From contig NC_052505.1 in assembly GCF_014356525.2 (NCBI RefSeq), positions 3,889,890 to 3,953,889 on the forward strand: a stretch of 64,000 nucleotides of DNA, written 5' to 3'. Below, piece after piece: positions 52,247-62,459 of the stretch. Origin of the DNA: Nilaparvata lugens (lineage: Eukaryota; Arthropoda; Insecta; Hemiptera; Delphacidae). The notes under the pieces were generated by a model. The model did not search any database. It was given only the letters and a program-made list of their open reading frames with translations, and was not told where the DNA came from. The first letter of the stretch is position 1; each line of letters begins with the position of its first letter. Position numbers and translations under genes: made by a program.

Positions 52247-52339
52247 CTGCAACCAAAAAGTACGGTTTACATTAGTCAACAAGTTTACTTGATTTTAAGT
52301 ATTTGTAACGTTTGAGTTGATTGCGCGTTTTTGAAAACT

Positions 52340-52435
52340 TGAGCCCAGTTGCACAAAAGCCGATTAAATTTTAATCGTGATTAATTTCACGAGAACCAAT
52401 CAGAGAAGCCTTTTCTGATTTTTTGCAACCCGCAC
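52340..52435. mobile_element. MITE M3, half copy
   Basis: It starts GCCCAGTTGCACAAAAGCCG and runs through GAGAACCAATCAGAGAAG, then stops before the second arm is complete. Confidence 0.6.
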
Positions 52436-52661
52436 TTAGAATCAAGTTTACTTGAATTCAAGTTTTCATACCCTCAAAAGTATACAATTATAGATTGAAA
52501 ATGTAATTAACTTCAAAGGTTTCTTCTTACTTTTCATACGGTACTTTCTTAGCATCATAGTTGTCTCAAAATCATTTAAAAATTAAACTGGATATAAAAA
52601 ACTGGACATACAGTAGTTTCTTCTTCCATTTAGATATATGACTCGAGATTTTATTTTTTTA

Positions 52662-53570
52662 GAATAGAATAGAATAGAATGTTTATTTCGCCAAAATTAC
52701 ATAATAGTTACAAAACATGAATGATTTGGCACAGCCAGCAAAGTTAAACTTGTGCGCTAGCTGTGAGTTCATAAAGCAAACAGTACGAAGTAGCCTATAG
52801 CAATACTGAAAAATGGAAAAAAATATATACCTATGTAATAAATATTATAGTAATGCTTCTTATAAATAATAATACAATACAATGAAAAAATAATACAATG
52901 ATAAGAATTGAATAATTTCGTGTTAAAACCAATTATACAGGTGATAACCAAAAACAAGTCATACAGCCTACATTTAAATCTTCTAAATGCAAACTAATCA
53001 AGAAGAATACAATGAAAAAATGAAATTTTCAGTTGTGAGCACATCCCAGTGCTTAATGAATTTTCATAAATAATACAAAAGATAGAAAGACATTCAAAAC
53101 TCAAAAGAATCATGAATAGATTTATTAACATTTAGGCATTGTAAAAAATATATTCTGCTCAACCCATACATTTATTTCCTTGATAAGTGCTTTAGTAATT
53201 TTTGAATTAATTAGTTTTATCGGAATTTTGTTTGAAAATATATTGCAAAGATAGGTGAATTGGTGTCGACAAACTACTAGTTTTATTAAGTTGATATTGA
53301 AATTATTTAATGTTAATGAACGAGTTTGGTACGGTATATTTTTAATTTCTAAATTACTTCTATTCTTATTTAAGTGCAAAACAATTCTAGTTACATACAT
53401 CTGTCTTAGTGTGGGAACACTTAATTCTTCAAAAAGTTTCTTGCTTGGGTATCGTCTTGGTTTACCCAGTGCTGCCCTTATAAGATGCTTTTGTAGTGTG
53501 AAGACTTTATTAAAGTGACAATCATATGCACCACCCCAAGCTTCAATCGCATATTTCTGCTCCAGCATTG
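52662..53570 (-). pseudogene. LINE D: 5'-truncated LINE with ORF2 C-terminus
   Basis: The minus-strand frame 53568-53125 reads EAWGGAYDCHFNKVFTLQKH, IRAALGKPRRYPSKKLFEEL and VPTLRQMYVTRIVLHLNKNR, the same C-terminal block as LINE A ORF2 (about 45% similar by eye). A 3' UTR ends GGCGAAATAAA followed by (TTCTA)n at 52662-52682. The copy is 5'-truncated at about 53570. Confidence 0.75.
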
Positions 53571-53571
53571 T

Positions 53572-53880
53572 TTTTTCATTTTTCAGTGGACTCGCTTACC
53601 TTTATTTTGAGTACCTATTCCTCTGTTTTCTTCCTTCCCCCCATTTCTCACTTACCTTTTTCCCCTCATTACTTCTCTTTTCTTCTTTGCCTGCCTATTA
53701 CATGGGAAACCATAGTTGGCTCGGTATCTTCCTCTCTTTTTTTCTCTTCTCCAACACACCCAACCACAAAGCCCATGGTTTTTTATATTTGTAACATTTT
53801 ATTGTGTTTTATTTGTTTCATAATTCTTTGTAATCTTGTTTTGTGTGTTTTTAATAAATTGAATTGAAATTGAAAAAAAA
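53572..53880 (+). mobile_element. Truncated LINE 3' UTR, plus strand
   Basis: A pyrimidine-rich segment is followed by TATTTGTAACATTTTATTGT, TTTTGTGTGTTTTTAATAAA and an A-rich end (about 53850-53881). It is the same family as the tail at 20755-20880. It is joined back to back with LINE D. Confidence 0.6.
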
Positions 53881-54171
53881 ATCAAAATCATTTATTTGCC
53901 AATTATAAAGATAACAATAATAAAATAGAACAAATACTTCATACTTATACAGAATAAAAATATACTGCATACTTATATTTAGTTGTTTTTATACATTCTA
54001 CATTGACTGCATGCGGCATTAGAATAAGATTTTGAGTCATAGTTATTCAAAAATATCGAAAAATCGATAATCTCTAAAACTTAGGTCGATATGAGAAAAC
54101 TTTACTGAACGTTTTTTGTTGTTTGTTCACGTAGAGTCTATGGTCTTTGGCCGTAACACCTTTCGTGGGAC

Positions 54172-54325
54172 ACAGGCCCGGTTGTACAAAAGCTGGTTGA
54201 ATTTTAACCGTGATTAACTTTACGAGAACCAATCAGAGAAGGCGTTTTTGAAAAGACGGCTTCTCTGATTGGTTCTCGTGGAATTAATCACGGTTAAAAT
54301 TTAACCGGCTTTTGTGTATAAAGTG
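54172..54325. mobile_element. Hairpin MITE M3, complete copy
   Basis: GCCCGGTTGTACAAAAGCTG on the left pairs with ACCGGCTTTTGTGTATA on the right. The arms meet at CAGAGAAGGCGTTTTTG / AGACGGCTTCTCTG. It is the clearest free-standing copy. Confidence 0.7.
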
Positions 54326-54454
54326 ACAAGACTTTAATGTGGAATTGGATAGATTCCAATCCATTGGTGGAACAATACATGCGACTTTGAGAAACAGAGC
54401 CAGGAGAGAGACAAGATTCTGGCTATTCCAACGCTCTGAAACCTGGATACTTAC

Positions 54455-54887
54455 TAGTAGTTCTGTGAACAGTAGACCTCACGCAGTATTCTCATCCACA
54501 AGTACCTGATTGAAACTATAGACCTTATGGAAATACAGCAATAGACTGGCTTCTCCACACATCTGTGTAACCACTTGTCAGCTGATTTATGATGAATAAT
54601 TCTATAGTCTGATTTTTACTCTAATATTGGCGTATGAAGGAGGCTCCTTTTTCCTTTATATTATCCTTGAAATGCAAAATTTCCAAAAAAAAACTTGTAT
54701 CTACGTCGACGCACAATTAAAAAAGGAACATACCTGTCAAATTTCATGAAAATCTATTACCGCGTTTCGCCGTAAATGCGCAACATATAAACATTTGAAC
54801 ATTCAAACATTTAAATATAAAGAGAAATGCCAAACCGTCGACTTGAATCTTAGACCTCACTTCGCTCGGTCAAAGAAAGAATGGAGC
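54455..54887 (-). mobile_element. Helitron-like element H3, full copy
   Basis: On the minus strand it starts GACCGAGCGAAGTGAGGTC and ends ...CACAGAACTACTAGT. The CTAGT terminus fits a Helitron 3' end. It is over 90% like 51540-51950 by eye. Confidence 0.6.
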
Positions 54888-54889
54888 AG

Positions 54890-55395
54890 GCTACAGGCTG
54901 CCGAAATGAGGTTTTTAAGAGCAGTAAAGGGTGCACAAGGGAAGATAGGCATCATAATTTCGATGTAAGAAGCGAGCTCAACATAATCTCCATATGGCAA
55001 CCTGCAACCAAAAATTGATGCCGTCAGACTTGAAGAACTAGACGGCTAATTTCCCACTTGTCTCTGTATCTCAAGAAATTGTTAAAATAGGCACTCGATG
55101 AGCTGAGAAACTTGACCAACTGATCTAATCATGAAGTGTAATAGCTACCTATTTTTGGACAATTTCTATCTAAATTTGGGAAAGGAACAATTGTGGGCTT
55201 TAAGCCTGTTGTTTTTTCCCAATAATTCATAATTGTGTAAGTATCAATGTATGAAAAATGAATAAATGTATGGCAGAAGATTGAAGAAAATCGACAAAAC
55301 TGGAAAGATCAAGTTGAAAGGGTGGAGAGCGACAGGATTCCCATGGCATTCATGTCGTATAACCCGGTTGGGAGGAGAACGACTCTGTGTAAAGT
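54890..55395 (+). pseudogene. LINE ORF2 C-terminal fragment, decayed
   Basis: The plus strand begins in a LINE C-terminal region (RLQAAEMRFLRAVKGAQGKI, then DVRSELNIISIWQ), is disrupted after about 55050, and resumes at about 55280 with WKDQVERVESDRIPMAFMSY and NPVGRRT. These are the familiar end blocks of RTE-like ORF2 proteins (R..W..HV.RM..dRIP...Y.P.GRR). It contains stops and an insert. Confidence 0.65.
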
Positions 55396-55508
55396 GCTTA
55401 AATAAAGCGCTTTATTTATTATAGTGTGCAACACTTGAATAAAGTGCTTTCATGTAATAATTCTCAGTTTCCAGTGTGAATGGTAGATGAGGAACGCATT
55501 CTACTGAC

Positions 55509-55683
55509 CGTTGACGATGTTGACAATGAGCATGGCCGCATAGAGAACAGCTCCACTGAGGCCCATGAGCATGGGCAATTTGCGACCGTGACGGTCACTC
55601 CACGCGCCCACAAACACACCCAACACTGTGGGCACAGCATGCATGGCCACGCTCTCGTACTGCCGGAAGTTCGACACCACCAG
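55509..55683 (-). CDS. SLC46-like transporter gene, exon 3 (TM2-TM3, MFS signature)
   Basis: The acceptor GGTTGCAG lies above 55683; the donor GTCAGT is at 55508. It enters in phase 0 and exits in phase 1. It codes for 58 whole residues: LVVSNFRQYESVAMHAVPTV, LGVFVGAWSDRHGRKLPMLM and GLSGAVLYAAMLIVNIVN. GAWSDRHGRKLPM is the MFS loop 2-3 signature (GxxxDRxGRR/K), with catalytically important Asp and Arg in place. GC content is high against the intron. Confidence 0.95.
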
Positions 55684-56105
55684 CTGCAACCACAATATTT
55701 ATTTATTACAAAAAAAGAAAGAATACAGGCATTAACCCAAAACAGTCTTTACTACGATATTATATCTATACACAGAGTGAGTCATATGTATGGGAACCCT
55801 TCAATAAATTGGAGACTGTTTTGTAGATATAATACTGTAACTTTCAGGATAAGTTATTGGTCAAAAACTCTCTACCTTTTGACGTACAAATGAATTTCAA
55901 CCCCTCAGAATCACCTCCACATCATCCCATTATAAAATATATATACTTCATTCCAAATTACCTGAAAATATAAAAAAAAACAGTAAATAAAAGAATTGGT
56001 CATTTAAAAAAAATTGTTGATGAGTGGATCTCTAGTATCAGTTGTAATGAACTAGATGATTATGTTATTTCTACGTATATCAATAGATTATGAGTTGTTT
56101 AAGCT

Positions 56106-56128
56106 GTGTGTGTGTGTGTGTGTGTGTT
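56106..56128. repeat. (GT)n microsatellite
   Basis: It is an uninterrupted GT run of about 11 units, directly after AAGCTGTG and before TTTCGGAGTGC. Confidence 0.9.
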
Positions 56129-56407
56129 TCGGAGTGCATGTTGGCATCCATCTACGTCGAAGCCTGAAAAGTGTAAGTTACCTACTTGAAAAGATACTGT
56201 ATTATACTACTAATAGGTATTTTAGATTTTATTATAGGTATTTTGTCGCTTGTTATTTATCAATAGTTCTAAAAGCTAAAATCTTTACTTTTCTATGATT
56301 TGTCTTTATTCTTACAGGTATAGAATACTCAATTGTATTTGGAACTCGCTCCTCACTCACAGGCATTTGCCCATATGAGGAGCCTTCTTCACATTTTATA
56401 TTGTATA

Positions 56408-58866
56408 TACAGAATGTCCCACCAAGGTTGTAACAGCCGTTAACCATAGATTCTACTCGACATTTCTGACAAAAAATGATCGGTAAACTTTTTTCCTATT
56501 GACCTTAGTTTTCAAGATATATCGATTTTTCGATATTTTCAGAATATGCCCACTTCTGGTCATTAAATACTCAATAACTCGAAAACTACTGGTCGAATTT
56601 CGATATCAAGGGTATTGTTGGAAAGAGAAAAACTTTTCAAAAAAGATTAATGTAATTTTATTTGTTGTTGGATATTTTGTAGTTTTTTATTAGGGCTTAA
56701 CCTTAAAAAAATGTGCTATTCTACAAATTCAAAGTCAAATTTCAAACCGTTTTTTCTCAATTCTTCTCCGGGTAATTATAGTGGTTTCAATATTTCGAAA
56801 ACTTCTCCATTCCATAAGCTTTCGAATGAGTATAAATTCGATAAGGTAAGTTCCATGATGAAGTGTTCAAAACTGCTTATATTTGGAATGAACACCTTCA
56901 AAATGAGGAAATTCACAAACAAGTGGTGATGATCTTAAGGGTGAAATCACCTGATTTCTCTGATAATATTCAGAAGTTTGAATAAACATTTTAACATTCT
57001 ACAATGATATGACTTTTTCTATAACTTTTTCCATTTATTTCCAGCATTATTTCCTGTACCATAAATCCTGAATGAAATAACAAGAATAGTGTATGTTTCA
57101 GTAGCCTATAGTTTGCAGTGTGCTTTCCAGTTAATTGGCATAATTGATATGTATCAACTTTGGCTAGTAAAGAAGTGTTCGCGTTCGTTATCATGAAATT
57201 TACCTTGATTGAGTACTTGAACATGTTATTGGTGTATGGAGAATGTTGATGCAATTCAAAGAGGCAGAGAGAGTATACAGGAAACATTTTCCTGACCGAA
57301 ACAACCATCTCATAACACATTTTTAAGATTGACATATGTTAATATGGCGAGGGTCTACGATCAGTTTCAAGGTACGAGAGACTCGTCTTAATTTCTGAAG
57401 CTTTTGAGAATCTTATTCTAAAATATTTCGAGCAGAATCCTTGATCCAGCATCCGGCGGACAGCTGGGATGTTGGATGTTTCAAGAATGATAGTTCAAAA
57501 AATATTGAAGAAGAATAACTTTCGACCATTCCATGATACCCAAGTTCAAGAGTTCAATGAACTTGATACTGTTTCTTGGATGCATTTTTGTCTTTAGATC
57601 TTAGCACAAGATTGTGTTTCAAACATTTTTACGACAGATCACAGATAAAAGTACGTTCACATGAACTGATGCTGTAAATTTCCACAATACACATACATGG
57701 ACCTTTCATTTTCCCTGCAAGAATAAATGCTGAAGTTCTTATGGACTTTCTGGTCAATGAGATTCACGAATTGAATGAATTCTGCCTCTCAATTCGAGGC
57801 AGAATATGTGGCTCCAGTTGGATGGCTGCCTCCCTCATTATGCTAGAAACGTCCGTGGGTGGCTTGATAACGATTATGCTTGGCGATGGATTGGCCAAGA
57901 TGGACCCTTAAGTTGTTGGCCACCACGCTCGCCTGATCTTACTCCAATAGACTTCTACTTTTGGGGGGTTGTGAAAAGTAAAGTTTACAGAGAACCTGTA
58001 GAGTTCAGGGAGGAACTGATTCTCAGAATTGGATTGACGTTTAAAGTAATGAAGACATGGCCCAACGAAGTGAGACTGGCAACTCTGGACGGTAGCAGAA
58101 AGTTGCATAAACATAAATATGAATGCTATTTTGGATTCCTGTAAGCAGTGAGCATGATATGTAACTTGATTACAATCTGAATGATTCCCATCAGTTTTTT
58201 AAATTCTGTCATTCAACTACTTTGAATTATTATTTTATGAACAAATTTTGTTGGATCTTGTAAAAGTGTATGAATTATATTTTATATAGGATTTAGACTA
58301 TATGCTACAGAAAATCATGCAATAATCAGGTGATTTCACCCTTAAGATCACCACTTGTTGTGAATTTCCTCATTTTGAAGGTGTTCATTCCAAATATAAG
58401 CAGTTTTGAACACTTCATCATGGAATTTACCTTATCGAATTTATACTCATTCGAAAGCTTATGGAATGGAGAAGTTTTTGAAATATTGAAACCACTATAA
58501 TTACCCGGAGAAGAATCGAGAAAAAACGGTTTGAAATTTGACTTTGAATTTGTAGAATAGCATTTTTTTAAGTTTATGCCCTAATAAAAAACTACAAAAT
58601 ATCTAACAACAAATAAAATTACATTAATCTTTTTTGAAATGTTATTCTCTTTCCAACAATACCCTTGAAATCGAAATTCGACCAGTAGTTTTCGAGTTAA
58701 TGAGTATTTAATGACCAGAAGTGGACATATTCTGAAAATATCGAAAAATCTATATATCTCGAAAACTAAGGTCAATAGGAAAAAAGTTTACCGAACATTT
58801 TTTGTCAGAAATGTCGAGTAGAGTCTATGGTTAACGGCTGTTACAACCTTGATGGGACACCCTGTA
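56408..58866 (+). mobile_element. Mariner-superfamily transposon with about 535-bp terminal inverted repeats
   Basis: The left terminus TACAGAATGTCCCACCAAGG (56408) and the right terminus TTGATGGGACACCCTGTA (to 58866) are the outer ends of arms of about 535 bp that match nearly base for base (up to about 56955 and from about 58328). TA lies at both borders. The core (57330-58150) contains a broken DDE transposase. It occupies intron 2 of the transporter gene. Confidence 0.85.
57331..58144 (+). pseudogene. IS630/Tc1/mariner-type transposase remnant
   Basis: The best-kept part (57806-58144) reads LQLDGCLPHYARNVRGWLDN, WRWIGQDGPL, and PPRSPDLTPIDFYFWGVVKS. It holds the second catalytic Asp (QxDG.P.HYA) and the third acidic residue in SPDLTPxD. 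Upstream, the helix-turn-helix end and the first Asp (near FTTDH, about 57630) are visible only across several stops and frameshifts. It is inactive. Confidence 0.8.
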
Positions 58867-58961
58867 TATCGTATTTTTGTAAAGAAGAAGAAAATAAATC
58901 AATTTCAATTAAAATAGATGAAAGTTAAGCTCATAAAGCTCTCCTTCAGATAAAACCGTAC

Positions 58962-59159
58962 CTGCACTTTTTTCTTGTAGCTTTCATTCTCCTTCAAGCT
59001 GATGTGATCACATATGTTGGCAGATATGTTCAAATTGATTCGACAGGCTTTATCAATGAACAATGATTCTTCTATAACAGAGGTCATCATGTAGGCCAAG
59101 AAGTAAAGAAACAAAACCAACTCAACGCTCCAATTATTCCATCTCGTAAGCTCTGTTCT
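58962..59159 (-). CDS. SLC46-like transporter gene, exon 2 (TM1)
   Basis: The acceptor TTTTTAG lies above 59159; the donor GTACGG below 58962. Phase 0 on both sides. It codes for 66 residues: RTELTRWNNWSVELVLFLYF, LAYMMTSVIEESLFIDKACR and INLNISANICDHISLKENES. VE(P/L)VLFLYxLA and the KACRxNxxxSxxIC block after TM1 are hallmarks of SLC46. The Asn/Cys-rich loop (NIS, NES) has possible N-glycosylation sites. Confidence 0.95.
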
Positions 59160-59289
59160 CTAAAAAGTAGAAAAGAGCATGAACATTTTATATAGGCTAA
59201 TCAAATTAAATCATTTTATTGTAGAAGGCTCTTGAGATCGTCAAGAGTAATATTTTATTCGCCAAAGGTAGAGCATAAAGTATAGATGG

Positions 59290-59640
59290 TACAGTGAGGT
59301 CCACGTTATAATGGCAGTGGAGAAAGATAGGAGAACAATGTTGCCAATCCTCATTGTCTTGTCAATGCCTTCCATAGACGGTAGCTGATACAGGTTTATC
59401 AATGTAATATTAATTGTTCATTCTCGTTGAAAATAATCTAGATTATATTTTTCAATAATTTTATAATAAAGTTTCCTAATTAATATGAAGTATTTTGTCA
59501 ATCCTACATTGTTAAAAGCCAATCTGGCAACAGCGCAATGCGAGAGAGAGAGATATCGCTATCCGCTTTGTTGAATGATAGACAAGGATAGGAGTACCAT
59601 TGCTAATCAAGCACTGCCATTATAACATAGACCTCACTAG
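59290..59640 (+). mobile_element. MITE M1 copy 9
   Basis: It starts CAGTGAGGTCCACGTTATAA and ends ACATAGACCTCACTAG. The interior keeps GATAGACAAGGATAGGAG. It lies in intron 1 of the transporter gene. A broken second M1-like end follows at about 59945-59990 (CATTATAACGTAGACCTCA). Confidence 0.75.
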
Positions 59641-59999
59641 AGGGTCAAGGAACTAGAAAGTAAATTCGTATGGGTTTTGATGGTGGGGAATCCAGTACGG
59701 GAAGGTTCACCTCTCCTGAATAACTTATATCATTTAAGCCATCAATGGATCTTAAGACTGTCATACTTCAGCCGGGACCGACAATTTGGCGTGCCCATCC
59801 ATGTCCAAATATCCAAGGGACTGTACCCACTGAACGCTCAATGCGAAAAGTGAAGGCCAAGTCGCTAATATATGGCAGATATATTGCTAACAGCTATATT
59901 CTTTATGGCCTAAGACAGTGGCAAGGTAGAGATAATCGACAAAGCTATTCTTTTATCTTTCTCTACTGCCATTATAACGTAGACCTCAAAAAAAGTAAT

Positions 60000-60855
60000 T
60001 TTCTAATAAGACCTCTGTCGGCACATTAGTTTAATAAATTAACTTTAATGTAGGATTATATTTATAATTAGTTATCGTCCTGTATAGAAATCCAAATAAA
60101 CAAATCGCCTATGTCTTATAATGTCCTATGCGTCGCAACTACATGTTGGTCCAATGAGCAATGAAGGCCAATGTTGACCAGCGCCAGTATGTGGATGGGC
60201 CGTTTGCCTGCGATCGCCTTCACTCACCTTTATCTGCCTAAGTTGGCCATTAATGATTAATAGAGTTTCAATGTTAATGGCGAAAATCTAAGATTGGCTG
60301 GATTTTAATTAGCCTAATTGAAAAATAAGATTACTGTAATATTTAAAAAGTAAAATGAAAGGTTAGGTTCTTGCTTTTGAATGGCAGTAAATTAATATTA
60401 TTGGAAATGTAGCCTATTGATAATTTTAGAGCAACTTTTTCAGCTATTTTTAGCAATATTTTTTATATTTGAAATTTGAAAAAGTGAATCCTAATCTTTA
60501 ATGGTCCATCAAGTTTATTTAGGTCTGTTAGGCCTACCTGTGACTTCAACAAGGTTTGCAGCTCTCAAGGACGGATTTTTTTTTTTGCTGAGGGTAATGC
60601 CCACATGAGCATTGTGCGTGGGTAAGGCTTGTGCGTGGGTAATGAGGCGAATGATAATGAGATGAATGGACCTTAAGTTTTAGGTGGGTTCCGAACCACT
60701 GGGAAGAAATTTTACAACTCATGAATCATATTCAGAGGAGTTGGCTCAATCGGTCACCCTGTAAATAGATAACTTAGCACCCCTATTTAGTTAACATATT
60801 ATAGACAACAAGTAATAATAAATACATTATCTTGAAGTAATGCTTTGAGTTCTCC
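60000..60855. other. Intron 1, nothing recognised
   Basis: I see no repeat family, RNA or splice-supported frame, apart from a short direct repeat of GTGCGTGGGTAA near 60617-60640. Confidence 0.4.
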
Positions 60856-60859
60856 TTAC

Positions 60860-60946
60860 CTTTACATCTAAATTATTCAAATTATTTCTCTCCATGTGAT
60901 CCATGGTATTTTCTTTGGTCAAGTTATGGCTTTCCACATGCTCCAT
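60860..60946 (-). CDS. SLC46-like proton-coupled folate transporter family gene, exon 1 (start codon)
   Basis: The ATG at 60946 opens 29 codons (MEHVESHNLTKENTMDHMER, NNLNNLDVK) and the donor AAG|GTAAGG follows 60860. It is a short hydrophilic cytoplasmic N-terminus before TM1 in exon 2. The gene as a whole codes for a 12-segment MFS membrane transporter of about 471 residues through exon 9, plus a tail of 25-35. SLC46 proteins carry folates or related small molecules, often with protons; the substrate here is unknown. Exons 1-9 join with no phase conflict. From exon 3 on, every junction through exon 8-9 is phase 1. Introns run from 1.7 to about 8.9 kb and are filled with transposons. The start-stop uORF ATGTAATG overlaps this ATG. 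Confidence 0.85.
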
Positions 60947-60951
60947 TACAT
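60944..60951 (-). promoter_or_regulatory. Minimal start-stop uORF overlapping the transporter start codon
   Basis: On the minus strand ATGTAATG: an upstream ATG (60951-60949) is followed at once by TAA (60948-60946), whose last A is the first base of the main ATG. Such AUG-stop elements can stall ribosomes and tune initiation. It is effective only if transcription starts upstream, which I infer. Confidence 0.5.
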
Positions 60952-61084
60952 TAATAATATATATGTTGTTGAATAACGCCTTGGATAATTTATTTCCGAG
61001 TAAACAAGAAATAATTAATAATATTGAACATAAAAAAAATACTCTTCAATACTGTTCAAAGTGATAAAAAAAATACATGGAGTA

Positions 61085-61400
61085 AAAACTCACTTGTTAA
61101 TACAACTTGATGAAAAATAAAACTTCACATGTTTATTTAGGCCGAATAACAACACAAATACCACCTAAAAATAACTACTATAAATTTATCATTGGTTTAG
61201 CCCTCATAAATAAGTGATAATCAAGTTGATTGCGTAACAAAAATAAAGCTTTTAAACCTGTATTACTGATAACGTACATTTTTCTAACCTCACTTTACTC
61301 AAATTGTAACAAACCACTCTCTGTCTCAGACAGCACCGTATCGCGCATGCGTTAGCAACGGGTTTTTCCCGTTCCATTCAGTCAGTTCTTTGAATGTAAC
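61085..61400 (-). promoter_or_regulatory. Putative 5' noncoding exon and promoter region of the transporter gene
   Basis: A donor-like CAA|GTGAGT lies at about 61090-61098 on the minus strand, so a noncoding first exon may end there. At 61342-61351 CGCGCATGCG is close to the NRF-1/ewg palindrome, and AACGGGTTTTTCCCGTT (about 61357) is an inverted repeat. These support a promoter only weakly. Confidence 0.3.
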
Positions 61401-61619
61401 GTTCTTTGTGATGATGGTTACCGAGCACTGTAACTGGAGCCAATCGTCATTCTATTTGATGAAAATATTATTATCCAATGATGATTTATCATTTACTTCA
61501 ATATAATAATCGATATATTATTATTTTATTTAATAAAAGAAAGAGTACTTTTGAAAAATATAATTAATAAAATATAACAGTTGTTATTTAACTGATGTTA
61601 AAAAACACTATAACTAAGT

Positions 61620-62415
61620 CAGCATATTGTCATTTCAAAACAGAAACCGAACCCTCAACCTCCCCTTTTACATTTAAAACATCAATAAACATCACTATTT
61701 GAAAAACCTCTAATCCCTTCCAGCATATTGCAATTTCAAAGCAAAATCCCAACCTATCTTTCCACTTTTGAAAATATATCAAAAAGCATAGTTCTACCTG
61801 GACCCTAGCCCTTTCTAGCATATTGCAATTTTAAAGCAAAAACCTAACCTAACCTTATGGAACATTATTAAATATAATCCAAAAAACCTAACCACTAACC
61901 CCTAACCCCTTTACATTCAATAATTTAGATTTCAGAGCAAAATCCTAACCCCCTAACCTATCCTTTCACATTTGAAACATCAAAAAACATGACTCTAACT
62001 GCACCCTAGCCCCTTCTAGCATATTGCAATTTCAAAGCAAAAACCTAACCTATCCTAATTACACATTATTAAATATAACCTGAATAAAACCTAACCTCTA
62101 ACCCATTCACATTTAATACTTTGGATTTGTTCGTCATCTTTAGAACAAAACATAAACATTTGGTTCATTTCATGAACATGTTCACAAAAATGTGGTTCAT
62201 TTCATGAACATGTTCACAAACATGTGGTTCAGAGCAAAATCCTAACCCCCTAACCTATCCTTTTACCTTTGAAACATCAAAAAACATAACTCTACCTGGA
62301 CCCTAGCCCCTTCTAGCATATTGCAATTTTTAAGCAAAAACCTAACCTATCCTGAAAAAACATTATTAAATATAACCTAAATAAAACCTAACCCCTAACT
62401 CTTTTACATTTGCAA
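61620..62415. repeat. TAACC-rich minisatellite
   Basis: The phrase AGCATATTGCAATTT recurs at about 61722, 61817, 62017 and 62315 (a variant at 61621), each followed by CAAAGCAAAAxCCTAACC and then AAACCTAACCTxTAACCC-like text. Units are about 95-200 bp. One is enlarged by two tandem TTCATTTCATGAACATGTTC units (about 62165-62225). Confidence 0.75.
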
Positions 62416-62419
62416 ATCG

Positions 62420-62453
62420 TACACTACCATTATAACGTGGACCTCACTATAGA
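62420..62453. mobile_element. M1 terminal fragment
   Basis: ACTACCATTATAACGTGGAC then CTCACTATAG is an isolated right end of M1 at the border of the minisatellite. Confidence 0.65.
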
Positions 62454-62459
62454 TACTCA

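Noticed and set aside
55480..55893. Plus-strand open frame of 137 codons
   Set aside because: It is the antisense shadow of transporter exon 3 plus intron; the minus strand carries the MFS signature and splice sites.
57806..58144. Domesticated transposase gene
   Set aside because: The upstream part has many stops and the first catalytic residue lies in broken sequence.
59745..60029. Plus-strand open frame of 94 codons
   Set aside because: It has no recognisable domain and overlaps an M1-like end; no codon or splice support.
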